Shown here: piece by piece, positions 28,127-39,500 of the stretch
Layout of the letters: every line of letters starts with the position of its first letter
How positions within the stretch are numbered: position 1 is the first letter of the stretch
Assembly: GCF_001522545.3 (NCBI RefSeq)
Contig: NC_031770.1
Coordinates: forward strand, 20,029,491-20,093,490
Reading direction: 5' to 3'
Length of the DNA stretch: 64,000 bases
Origin: Parus major
Lineage: Eukaryota; Chordata; Aves; Passeriformes; Paridae
Translations under genes and position numbers: made by a program
Notes under the pieces: generated by a model
The model's database searches: none
What the model was told of the DNA's origin: nothing
Seen by the model: only the letters and a program-made list of their open reading frames with translations

Positions 28127-28257
28127 GTATTAAAGTGAAATTTAGAACCCAGGAGCCTGATGGTTTGATGTTTTTCTCTGCCTCACCTGGCAATCAGGAG
28201 GAGTACATTGCACTGCAGCTGAGGAGTGGGCGTCCTTACTTTCTTTTTGATCCACAG
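28127..28257 (+). CDS. USH2A: USH2A exon 22: laminin G domain 1, N-terminal part
   Basis: The 131-nt exon follows a polypyrimidine stretch and 'aaccag' and is followed by 'gtacaa'. Its first two bases finish a codon from exon 21. It then encodes 43 residues, including 'IKVKFRTQEPDGLMFFSASP' and ending 'GRPYFLFDPQ'. The 'F.T.EPDGL' and 'NQEEYIALQL..GRP.F.FD' pattern is the edge of a laminin G beta-sandwich. The length equals human exon 22 (c.4628-4758, from memory). In usherin this domain is extracellular, between FN3 repeat 4 and the second laminin G domain. The donor ('ag|gtac') is non-optimal but plausible. Exon end phase is 0. Confidence 0.97.
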
Positions 28258-31200
28258 GTACAACAAAAGACAGGATTGTTTAAAAATAGTTTATATCACT
28301 GACCTTTGTACTTTTTACATGCTTATCCTTGGTTGATTTTATGTTTGTTTTTGCATTTTTGTTTGTTTGTTTTTTCTTTTTTTTAAATTTAATTGATACA
28401 AGCTAACTTCTCAGAACCCTTAGGTAACTAGAGATTTTGAGGAGAGAAAAACTGAAATACTAAATCTTTGCTCTTTTTATTTTTATGTATGCCACAATGT
28501 AAGACTTTTTGCTGCATTTTTATGGGTTGGATTTTTTGTCAGTGCCACTGAACAGCACTGCAGCTTAAATTACCAAGATTTCAAAGTTGTGCAGAACTAA
28601 GTTTTTAATTAGTTATTAAGTTTATATATTGTTAGTCAATTTTTTTAAGCCTCCCATCTCGAGACTAAGTGTTTTCCTACAGAGATCAGCATGTCACCAT
28701 TATGCAAAACCATAGAAAATGAGGGAAGTATCAACAAAATAAAAATGAAGCCACACGTGTTGCATTTCTGTTTGGGTATTTTGTGTTTTCTGTGCACCCC
28801 AAAACTGAATCTCCTTATGGAATTAAGAAACATTATGGCCTCACTTATATTTCATAAATATGCAAGAAATTGTAAATAATTATCAGATTTTCTATACCAC
28901 TGTTAACCTTTGCCTCCTGAGCTCTGCCACAGTCACTCTGTGACCATGTGGAGGTGTTGTGCAGAAGTGAAAATCCTCTTAAGCTTTGGAGCACCTATCG
29001 AAGAAGCAAGGCACTGCACAGACTGGTTTAAATGTGATCCCCATGTTAGAAAATACTAAATCTGCTTCCAAGCCCAAGATATAAATTTATATTAATTCTA
29101 CTGCATTTACACACTTAAGGTTTTATCTTATCTCCTTGTGTACTTCAGTTTTTGGGACCAAGCTTAATGTTGTTAATGTTGTCCTCATCCACATTTTAAC
29201 AGGGACTAACTCTGTTTTCTCTCTTACATCTATACTCCCTTTTAACTGAAAAGAAAGTTTTATTTCCTTTGCAAGATCTTCCAAGGTACATTTAGATTTT
29301 TTTGTTGTTGTTTGATGGATAATTGAAGTGGATGTCTTTCAATTGACATTTTAATGCTTCAAATAGTATTCCTAGTCCTTCTTGTATATTTGCTTCTTCT
29401 AAAGTAGAAGATATTTTATTTGTTTGGATCCACAATATCTGGGGAACAGGAAGGGGAAAAGATGGCTGCTTTGGGGCTTTAATTTCCCCCCCACCCCCTT
29501 TTTCCCCTGTCTTTTAACTGTAAAAACCCCCAGCAGGTCTCACATTCAGCCCTCAAAGCTTCTCACTTCATGTAATATTTTCAACAGTTACTGTTTTGAA
29601 TTTTAACAGATTACTTGTTTATTAATGTATCTTTGTTTATCTTCTTGTTTCATTTGAATCAGGCAACTCTGTTCCATGCTGATTTTTAGGATCATGACTT
29701 CAATAGCGTTTCCTCTTATAAAATAGCTGATGGTGCTGCTTCAGTGCTTCAATTGCTGTTTAGAGAAAAAAAAAGGCTGTCATTCAAGGTATCTAGGAAC
29801 AGTGTAGGTCTTAACAGTTGATTTACTGTCTTGAAATCTAATGCTTTCTAATTTTTAATTAATAATGTGGAAGAGATTCCTGTACATTCTCAGATTCAGA
29901 AGTAGGGTACAGTGGCCTACATCAGAGTGTTTTGTGTAGAAAGAAACCTTTTCAAAATATTTTACCTCTGAAAATTCAGTTATCAAAAGTTTTCAGTCTT
30001 CTGTGTCCCTAATATGCTGTGCTACCTTACTGTCATTACCTTTGTTTCTATATTTTTGTCATAGTTTGTTTCTTTTTTCATTTTGTCATGATTTGCTATT
30101 CCTATCCTAGTGTCAGATAGCTTTTACTGTAGCAGCAATTCTTGATCTTTCATTTGTGCATCACAGTCTGCATTAGTGTGCAAATGCTTTAATTACTTCT
30201 TGACATGATTTGGTGTCTTATCCAGGTTATAGGCATTGTTGTCTCTAATTATAGTCATGGCATATACAGTAAACATTTATGGCCCTTGCTTTGTGCTCTT
30301 CTCTGAGAAATTGCAAACGTTCTTTTTGATGACAATTGCGTCTCTGCAGCTTTTTATCTGTAGCAGTGTGGTGTAATATTCTGTATTCCCTTCCAGCTGT
30401 GACCTGTCGCAGGTTAATTATTTGCACCCTCAGTCCCTTTCAGGATTCTGGGCTGTATCTTTGCTCATGATCACCAGTGCGTTTTCTCTTTGTTGTGTCT
30501 GCTCTGGGGATAGTCCTGCCAAGTCCTCCTAGTGGGGAGCCTTCAGCAGCCTCGCTTCTTCCTTCGCTAAGTGTTAATTTCAAATCCTTTTCTTCGTGTC
30601 CATTCATACTTGTCTGAGGTCCATGTACACCACCATTCATCTGGCTGTTGTCTGACCATCCCTTTTGTCTCCCTTTTATGCTGTGCAACTGCTCTTTTTT
30701 CCTTCCTAATTGTTTCACTGCCATTCTTTGTGGGTTTCTACTCATGGTCCAGGAAGCATGAGCTTTTTTTGCAAACAGATGTCTTAGTCTTTTTGGAACA
30801 GCCAATTTTTCCATAGATCTTCCTCCAAACTCAGTGTCTGTAAACCTTCAGCTGTCTGTGGATTTTTTCTTATCATGATGTCTTTACATCTACACCCAAA
30901 TTACACAATCAACTCCAGGTAACCAGTGGCTACAGGTCATTTCTTTTTTTCCCAGGGAAGCACTGAATATTTTATGCCAAATGAAATCAGTAATAGTGGA
31001 AATATAAGTCCAATGTGGAGCTCCTTTTTTCCTAAGGGATTAGGACAGTCTGAGAAAGTATTGAGGTTCTTCTCACAGGATGGAAGGAATTGTATCCAGC
31101 TCTTCCATTTTTGAAGATGATCCATTTACTAAATTTCACAGCAGAAAGAAGGAATATCAGATACTTTCCTTGTAATTGTTGCCTTGTTGGTTCTTGTCAT

Positions 31201-33842
31201 GATGAGGCCAAAGTATTAGGCACAGTCTTCAGGTGAGCTGTTATTACATAAAAAAAGAAAGATGGATAATACCTGGCTCTGAGTCCCAACTAGGCCTTCC
31301 TCCTTGGCACTTGCAAAACTTCAGTACTTGTTCACTTTCTTAGGATTAGGAGTTTGGACACTGAAAGAACTTGACTGGGAAAAGTATTGCACTCAAACTT
31401 TGGCGCCTGAGACAGTATCTCTGAAGATTCACATTTGTGATGGTTCTCTGTATTTTCAATGTAAACATCAGCATGACAGAACCATATATATTTACTCAGT
31501 TATTACTGACAGCAACCAAATATTAAGATATATTGTATGACATAGCAAAATAATCCAGATTTTGAAATACGCGATTTCCAAAATCCGTGACAGGCCACCT
31601 CTCAGCGGACGGTTTGAATGTGATCCCAGAGTGACTCTGGTAGTGTGGGAAAAGCGTAAAGAGGCCTCTCCAGTGCATCACATGCTGAACTCTTAACACT
31701 GTCTTTTTTTGTCTTCTCCTTTCCATCCCCCCAGAATTAAGCACAGGTTAGCACATATGCTTGTGTGGTCCCAGATTGAATTGGTTACACGTAAATGTGG
31801 TTTCTGATGTATAAAACTGTTAATGCTCTAGACTGTCGCCAAACATAATACGAAGAACCACTTATTCAAGCACCTGATCTTTAGAATGCAGCATCGTTTG
31901 TAACAATTTTAACGCTAACTAAGTACACTTTGATGAGACAGCATTTAATAAAATGCTCATTAATTTCATCATTAGCAAGGGTATGCTAAGAAGTAAGCCA
32001 GTTTCTTATGTCACGCCCAATTAGCATCCCATGCTAGTAATCCCATTAGTATTGTTGAATTCACTAATGGAAAAACTAATGGGCATGCTACCAGGGCACA
32101 TTAATTGGGCATGACACCAGTTCTGGTTTTAATTATTAAACTATGATAATGAAATGTGTGTGTTTGTAAAATATTAAAATGTTGAAATAGGAGAGAAGAC
32201 AATAAAAAATAGTATATGAAAAAATGCCATTAGTATGTAAGGATATATAGCTTTGTATTCTTATTATGGGGCAAAGGGGTTTCTCTCAAAACTTCCTCAG
32301 TACCAGTGTGTTGGCTGAATGGAGCTGGAAACATGCTGTAAATATTCACAGGAAATAATTTTGTCTTTATCTCTGTATATAGGTGCACATCACATATTTA
32401 TTTTGGTACATAGGATACACAGTGACAGTCCCCAATGCCAAATTTAAAATGTATTCAGGGTTCATAAGTCTGTGTGCCAAAATGCAATTTCTAATGGATG
32501 AATATCACCAAAGGCAGAATACTAAATTTTAAAAAGAGGGTTTTAGTATTAATCAAAATGGTTTGTTGTTTCTATCAACAGCTTTTCTCCATGTACATAA
32601 TTCTGACATCCTTGGACCAAAAAAGAATACTAGAAGATCTGGAAAAAAATTTTCTGGCTAGCTACTGCAAAGTTACCAGCTGGGTCCCCAAATTATAAGG
32701 AACCAAATTTTTCATTTATGTACTTTTTGGAAATTGGTTTCTGAAGCCATAAAGTAACTGCAGTGGTTGAGATTCTTTGATAAAAGCACAGTAGCTATAT
32801 AAAAAAATATTTTTTGATCAGTAGTTGCCTGCTGTACAGGACAATTCTATTTTGTGAATTCAGCAGAATAATTTTGAGTTCCCAGATAGTTCAAGAATGA
32901 TATAAAGTCCTGAGGCACTATTATGAGACATACTAGAAGTAAGATGATTGTTTGGATATAAATATCAAGAAAATTATTGAAATATATTAATTTTATTTTT
33001 ATTACATCATTATATTAATTTATGTGATATTTTGTTCAGTTCTTTACATTCTTGAGATTTAGTTTGGTAATTTCATCTATTACACTCCTCTTAGAAATTC
33101 AGAAAAGATTTCTCTGTATTTGTGATAGATGTCCTTAAATTCACCCTGCGTGTCATATTTTTTTCTTTTATTAAAACCAGGTAAAAATCCTCATTAAATT
33201 TAAATACATTTTTACAAGCATCCCTTGCACCATAGAAGCAACTGCAGTAACTACCTTTTGGGGTTATTTTAGTCCTTTTGATACCAGGTAAACATGGAGA
33301 GAACATGCATCTACTGTGCTACACATGGGCCCTTTTTTGGATCCCTTCATGTGGACAGGTGCTGCAATTAACAATCCTGATATGCACCTGCTCTCCATGG
33401 ATGGCACACTGAGCCATGGCCATCAAACTTCACAGCCACAGCAATCCTTGGAGTACTTAAATAGAGACATAATAATAAAAAAAAAGAATAAAATATCAAA
33501 AATCTGAGTGACATGACCCTCAATAGTTTGTGCCTCATCTTTGTCCTTATCAGGGGAACTACACAGGATTTTTTATTTTTAATAGGCACAGAACTGGATC
33601 CTGGATCCTTGATCCTTTATTTATTATTTGAGAAGGTCAAATTTAGTCGTTAAATTTAGATGGTTAAACAAACATCATTCTAAACATTCTAAATATCATT
33701 CAGCAGTCCAAAGGAAGTTAAACATAGGACTGCTGTCTTTATTTTTAGATGTTGTATGCTATAATTTGTCATAAAAGAGTAAGATATTATTCTAAAGTTA
33801 CCTTGAAAATATTCTAAATCATATTCTTCTGTTAATAAAAAG
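28258..33842 (+). other. USH2A: USH2A intron 22 (5,585 bp)
   Basis: This is AT-rich intronic DNA with no recognised CR1. The notable content is the imperfect inverted repeat centred near 32060. Short T-rich tracts occur near 28370, and a C/T-rich patch near 29485. Minus-strand frames such as 30440-30814 have no recognisable family. The acceptor end (33826-33842) is poor in pyrimidines and ends 'aataaaaag'. Confidence 0.9.
31958..32160. repeat. Imperfect long inverted repeat (hairpin element)
   Basis: Two 43-base arms, 32008-32050 and 32075-32117, are reverse complements at about 32 of 43 positions by eye. They are separated by a 24-base spacer that contains GAATTC. Each arm ends in 'cattagt'/'actaatg' and carries 'gcccaatta'/'taattgggc'. 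Weaker pairing continues outward through 'ccag' and 'atttcat'-like segments, to roughly 31960 and 32155. The right arm also contains a direct near-repeat: 'taatgggcatgctaccag' and 'taattgggcatgacaccag'. It could be a MITE-like remnant or an ancient palindromic repeat; I cannot name a family. Confidence 0.75.
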
Positions 33843-33969
33843 GGATCTGCAGTAGCAGTCACTCCAACTAATGATGGTGGAAAAGTGTATAATGATAACA
33901 GTTGGCACCAAATAATTGCTACAAGAATTCAAGCTCTGGGAAACATCACAGTGGATGGGCAGTACACAG
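33843..33969 (+). CDS. USH2A: USH2A exon 23: laminin G domain 1, central part
   Basis: The 127-nt exon starts in phase 0, after 'aataaaaag', and ends phase 1 before 'gtaatc'. It encodes 'GSAVAVTPTNDGGKVYNDNS', then 'WHQIIATRIQALGNITVDGQ' and the start of YTG. 'W-H-x-I-x-A-x-R' is the usual laminin G strand with the Trp-His pair. 'NIT' is a potential N-glycosylation sequon. The length equals human exon 23 (c.4759-4885, from memory). The acceptor has an unusually purine-rich last stretch, but its frame and homology leave little doubt. Because 127 is not a multiple of three, skipping this exon alone would shift the frame. Confidence 0.96.
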
Positions 33970-34350
33970 GTAATCAATTCATTTAAATAACTTTGGTATT
34001 AAAAAGGGTATTGCTCACTTGCTTTTTCACTACCTGTGTTCACCCATACAGTAAAAATTCGCTCAATTTTCTGACTGTTTTGTCATTACTGGTTTGTCTG
34101 TTCATCTGAGGGATCTCTCCACTGTGAATCTTTGATAATTGAATACTAAGTCTCTTCTTGTGCTTGTGAATCTATAATTGCATTAATCTCCTGTTGTAAA
34201 ATAGAGCTGTAAATATTTCCTGGATATATTTTAGGAAAGTGATAGGCTATTGTGTCACATTAGCCTCTTTATAAAATACCAGTATTTTGTTATTGATTTG
34301 AAAATCTGTTGAAAGCACTGAATATGTGAATAATGAACAATTTTGTTCAG
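33970..34350 (+). other. USH2A: USH2A intron 23 (381 bp)
   Basis: A short intron running from 'gtaatc' to 'ttgttcag'. No repeat or other feature is recognised. Confidence 0.93.
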
Positions 34351-34452
34351 GTTCTTCCTTAGCAACTAGTGGCAGTACCATTATTGGAGAGAACACAGGA
34401 GTTTTTGTTGGAGGACTTCCACAGGGTTATACAATTGTAAGAAAAGATGAAG
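34351..34452 (+). CDS. USH2A: USH2A exon 24: laminin G domain 1, C-terminal half
   Basis: The 102-nt exon lies between 'ttttgttcag' and 'gtaagt' with phase 1 at both ends. It encodes 'GSSLATSGSTIIGENTGVFV' and then 'GGLPQGYTIVRKDE'. The 'G.FVGGLP' motif is a hallmark of laminin G domains, just ahead of their last strands and disulfide. The length equals human exon 24 (c.4886-4987, from memory). The exon is symmetric, so its skipping would keep the frame but destroy the domain core. Confidence 0.97.
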
Positions 34453-35752
34453 GTAAGTATGATAAATGAGCCTGTACAGTTTCTCAAATTTTATCTTTCG
34501 GGTTAGACTGAGATTTCTGTATAGCTGATTTCATCAATGTTAAAGCATCTTATGTGGTCTGTGTACATTTTAATGAATTTTCTACACAGATTTAGTATGA
34601 GTGTGAAATGCATGGGTATGTTTTACATACAGATTCCTAAATTCATTCCAAAATACCCATGTAAATTGTTACTATTAGCTTAAGCACATGGTTATGTGTC
34701 CCAATTTGACACGGGGATACAATATGCTGGCCTTTTTTGGTGTGAGTTTGTATCCTTCAGAGGTTGTTGCATTGAGAGGTGTATGAATATATCTGTATTT
34801 TAAAAATACAGAATTTGTGTGGAACTGGATCATATCTGGCTTCTTGAACAATCAATAAATGTAAGTTTTCGTACATAAACTTAGTATATGTGCCAAGTGT
34901 AAACTGGCATCAGGTGACAGAGGTGAATGTTTGCACAAGTACAATCAACAGTTCTCAGTGAATTCATACCCAGAATTTTGGTTTTTTCATGCTAATCTGA
35001 AATCCAAATTGTTTATTGAGTTCATGTTTCCACCTCTGACATGAAATCTGTTTGGTTACTTGATGTGGGGTACACTAGAGTTCAACTTCTTCTTTATTTC
35101 ACTGCACTAAAACCAGAAATACATATGTGGGTTCTTCTAAAAGGTTGGTTTACAAAGTAATCCAGGATGCCTTTCACAAAAACCTCATCTAGATATTGAA
35201 AATGAGACTGACTATAAAATACTGTTTAAGGGAAGGGCACCTATAAAACCTGCTTTAAATTTTTGCCCCCAGTAAACAAAAAGGGATAGCAGCTATGTAT
35301 CATTGTTTTGGGTTTTGTTTTATACAAACAAGGAAAGAAAAACTTCCTGATGAAGCTACTGAATATATTTCTGTGCCTTATCTTTTGCAACACTATCTCT
35401 TCCTACTCAACGCATCCATGCCTTTCTTCAGAATTATGGTTTTGGTTAAGGAAAAGTTTTTTGGATCTTAATAGAGTAGATTTATGCTGTTAATTTGAAA
35501 GTACCTGTATGCAAAATCTCAAAGAAGTTTAATATTTTTCAGCTACACAGTAGTAGACACTGTCTTTGGTGATTAGATCCGTTCAGAAATCTGGATTTAG
35601 CTTGGAGGCCAGCTTTATGAAATGATTGGTGGCTGGTGTTCTTTGCACACTTGGGCATATATGATAGGGACAGAATGTATAAAACATATAAATTAATTCC
35701 TCTCTTTAGTTTCAGATGATTGACTTAAAAAAAATATTTTCCTTTTTTGCAG
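34453..35752 (+). other. USH2A: USH2A intron 24 (1,300 bp)
   Basis: AT-rich sequence without recognised repeats. It ends in a good polypyrimidine tract ('ttccttttttgcag'). Confidence 0.92.
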
Positions 35753-35941
35753 GGATGAAGAGGATAGTCCAGAAAGGATTTGTGGGCTGTCTCAGTGATG
35801 TATTTTTGAAAAAAGTGCATACTCCTGATGAAAACTGGGAATCTTTGAACTGGCAGAACGCTGAAGAACAAAACAATGTCTATCATGTTTGGGAAGGATG
35901 CCCCATTGGACTCTCAAAAGGAGCACATTTTCTTGGCAGAG
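35753..35941 (+). CDS. USH2A: USH2A exon 25: laminin G domain 1 C-terminus and linker
   Basis: The 189-nt exon, phase 1 at both ends, lies between 'ttttttgcag' and 'gtagtt'. It encodes 'GMKRIVQKGFVGCLSDVFLK', a variable stretch, and 'EEQNNVYHVWEGCPIGLSKG' before 'AHFLGRG'. The Cys in 'GFVGCL' and the Cys in 'WEGCP' are expected to form the laminin G terminal disulfide. Human exon 25 is 180 nt by my recollection. The extra three codons fall at the start of the exon (MKR before I-V-Q-K-G-F), next to the exon 24/25 junction. The use of the 'gcag|gga' acceptor is well supported by the strong pyrimidine tract. No AG in the exon gives exactly a 9-nt shorter form. Confidence 0.95.
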
Positions 35942-36437
35942 GTAGTTTGCTGTACTGTTGCTCTATCCAAATATATTCCTGAAACAGAGAAGGTGATTGT
36001 ATCAAAAGTATTGCAGTGATGTGCTTTTCAAGGCAGCTTTAGCTATATGGGATTATTTTTGTGGGTTTAAAATTGTGTCTCTCCGTTGACAGAAGGTTGC
36101 TGCGTGAAAGAGGAATTGCAGGTAGACCTCCTGTAACTATATGCAGATTTGATGTGTGGGTCAAAGGGGAATTTTCACTTTTGTAAGAACATAAAAGATG
36201 CCTATAAGGTATCAACAAAAGAAAAGGCAGGTAAAAAAATTAGGATATTGTACTGGTTTGGTTTCTTGCAGTACATTATTGATAACTGTCCTCAAAGCTG
36301 AGTGATAAAGTTGTGAACTATAATCTTTAAACCTGAGTTTTTTTATGTCACAGTAGAAAGTGTCTCTTATTACTTTTGATTTCTTGAAGCTATTTATATA
36401 TTTGAGTAACTTGTGTATGCATTCACCTTCTTTCAAG
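35942..36437 (+). other. USH2A: USH2A intron 25 (496 bp)
   Basis: A short intron from 'gtagtt' to 'ctttcaag'. No repeats are recognised. Confidence 0.93.
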
Positions 36438-36568
36438 GGTTCCTGGAGTTGCATTCGGGTGTTTTCAGTGGTGGACTGGAATTTGAGATCTCATTCAAAT
36501 TCAGAACAGATCAACTGAATGGACTACTTTTGTTTGTTTACAATAAAGATGGCCCAGATTATCTTGCA
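36438..36568 (+). CDS. USH2A: USH2A exon 26: laminin G domain 2, N-terminal part
   Basis: The 131-nt exon enters in phase 1 and ends phase 0 at 'CTTGCA' before 'gtaagt'. It encodes 'GFLELHSGVFSGGLEFEISF' and 'KFRTDQLNGLLLFVYNKDGP' then DYLA. This is the classical opening of a laminin G domain (F-x-I-S-F-x-F-R-T-x-x-x-x-G-L-L-L-F). The length equals human exon 26 (c.5168-5298, from memory). The mirrored phase pattern of exons 22 and 26 fits an old duplication of the laminin G unit. Confidence 0.97.
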
Positions 36569-39500
36569 GTAAGTTCAAAAATACAGTTAACTATATTCAG
36601 ATATGAGCTGTAAGTTTTTTCCACAAAAACCAAACTAGCACTGAAATTTCAAACTGTAAGTTATTTTCATGTTTTACTAGTTTTGAAATGCTTTGCACAG
36701 CACATTATAATGGAGCAAAAATACTTGAACAGCTGCTAAGTGCTAAGTTGCTACTGTTATTTATGTCATAAATAAAAAATATGTCAATATATGAAAAGCA
36801 GAATTGTTGTCCTAACTGGATTAGAAGTAATCAGAAAAGAAAATAGAAGACATGTATTAAAAGTTTTCACTTGATTTCTAGGAAAGCAGAGTTTACCCAT
36901 TTTTTGAGTTTTCATACTAAAACAAAATCCTTTAAATTGTAAATCAAAAAGGTCATTATAGAAATTGTCTGGTCTACTAATAAAGCTTTCTCTATAAGGT
37001 ATATGTTTATTTTTATATTCCATAATTTTTTTTCCTTTTGATTTGAAGCAGATAGAAGTTAGTTAGTTCCAGCTTAATACCATCTCATCTCTGTCACCAT
37101 TTTCCCAATACCACAGAGGAAGCTGCACAAATCCTGTATTAGGCAGATTTGTGGGGTAGTGTCTATGAACTTTCCTTTTGGTGTCCATTAAATAAGACTG
37201 CTTATGCTCAGAATTATTTGTAGTTCTATAATTTCCAATATTTTGTTTAAGCTTTAATGTGTACAGTTTTGTTTTTCAAATTCTTTTATTACCTACGTGT
37301 CTCTGGATTTTCATACTTTTCTTTCCCAAGAATTTTGAGTGTAATTAGACCGTGGTCACCAATGCTTAGAGGGTCAAATATAGTTAGTACTTGCACCAGC
37401 TAGTTGATATTACGAAGGATTATATGGAAAAAACCTTTTTTTCTTGGTTGGTCCAGGAAGCAATAATTTATTTTTAGAGATTTTTGAGATCATTGTTATT
37501 CTTTATAGCCCAATCTGCTCTTTCTGCACTTTTACTGAATTTAATTTATTTATTTCTTATTATGCAGCTGTTTTGCTAATGGCTGTCATGTCACAACCTG
37601 TTTTATTGTGTGGCATTATATCTAATGGGCCTTCTCTTTTAAACTTCTGACCTAAACCATATAAATATATTTTTCTCCTTTTCAGGTCAATTATAACTTA
37701 CTCCATATTTACTTTTTATACTACTGGCTTTTTCAGCAGACAATTTTTTCCTGGGTTTTGAATTCTACCAGACCTGATTGTTTCTTTTTAAAGCAGCCTT
37801 AGTTAAAAAATTATCATGACTTCCTATAGCAAGTCTTGCTAATTACAGTTACTACTTTAATTTTGCCCTTAAGTAATGACTAAGATCATAGGCTGATAAC
37901 ATAAGATGTATGCTACTGTCCCACCCTAAAAAAGAGTTGCATGTGTGTAATTTGCAGCACAGGGGCATTATTTACGTGAAGAGTATTTACAGGGTTCTTT
38001 TGGAGGTTCTGGTAGTAGGTGAGTCTTGTTCCCTCTCTTTTGCTCTGTGTAAGACTACCTGAAATATGAGAAAATAGATTCTGACTATAAAGGAAGACAG
38101 GGGAATCACTAGATTGAAGGTGGAGTCAAAAGCACAAAGTAGTTAGACAAAATAATTACCTTGTATTTTCAAATGTCCATATTTTTTCAGTTTTTTATTT
38201 ATAATATTTTTTAGCTCTGTAAATTGCATAATTTTCTTAGCATTTGTCCTAAGTCAGGTAAATTTCTTTTATCTCACTTTAATCACGACCTCAACATCTC
38301 CATAGCCTTAAGACAAGGAATTTTAGATATGATGAGTTGGCATGCTTTTCCAAGTCTCTCAGCTTTGTGTTTTGTGTGTAGATAATGATGACAGAAGGCT
38401 TTTCTGTACACTTGATCTCACAAAAAGAGGTTAATAGAAAGTGAAAATGAGGGGTGTAGCTTGTTGCGCATGAGCTACGATGTCTTTGTTAGGAGCTTTG
38501 GTCAGGAGACACTTGCGCAGCAAAACAGATTATGAGCTATACCACTTATCCCGAGTGCAGGTATTCCCTGACCCTTTCCTTTGCATAGGTCACAGCTCTC
38601 TTATTAGCTTTACAGTTTGGGAATGACTACAGCTACACACACAGCTGGACTGCTACCAAACAGCCAAAGGCTCTTTCTCATCTTCTGCCCAAGAACAAAA
38701 TGATGTCCTGGAGAGGTGCTGTGCATAAAGGTCACTTCTTCCATGACTTCCATGCCCTGAGAATTAACTCAAACCAGCGGGGTCAATCTGATTATCTTTA
38801 GATCCAGGCATAATAATTACAAGCAAACTGTGACCAGCTATACTAGTATGAATCACTAGTTCTCAGTCTGGCATGTAATTCCTCATAATTTTATGTGATG
38901 AAAAGGTTTTGCGACTGCTGATCAGGTTTGCGTGACTGATTTTGATGCTGACAACTTCAACAGTAGCAAAAGCACTATCAGATTTCTATGCAATGCTGGC
39001 AGCTGGCCCTTGAGACATTGTAGCTGATGATTTGGTCCTGCGAAGCTGCAGCTAAGAAAAAAGTCCTGCAAGAACTTTATCCAAAGAGTTGCACTTTTCA
39101 ATAGCTGCATGAAGTAAAATAACAAGTATGCAAGATGAAAGTGTTACTTGTGATGCAGCTAAGGAGGGATGTGAAATTTAGAGAACTCAAATTGGAAAAT
39201 CTAGCAAAGAACTGACTGGTGCTCACTTGAGACTTGTGAGGGTGATATTCCTGCTGGTTACCAGTAATTTCTCTCTGTTAGATGTCAGGATGAGATTCGC
39301 ATTTCCTTTACATTAGAGTGACTGACTGTGAGGAGGCTTTTGAGGTGTCTGTGTTTGGGCCTCTGCTCTCTGGCTGGCAGGTCTGAACTGGGCTAGATTT
39401 TGAACTGAAATGATTGGCTGCACATCAGCAGAATGCCATGTACCTTTTCTTTCAAAGGGCTCAAACACTGTCTGTCCTTGACAAGATTTTTGAAGTCCAT

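Noticed and set aside
30440..30814. 124-codon minus-strand, Lys/Arg-rich frame in intron 22
   Set aside because: No recognised family. The basic composition fits translation of T/C-rich intron sequence on the opposite strand.
38440..39130. Possible endogenous retroviral LTR in intron 26
   Set aside because: The block is more complex than its surroundings, but I found no convincing TG...CA ends, polyadenylation signal in place, target duplication or internal retroviral coding sequence.
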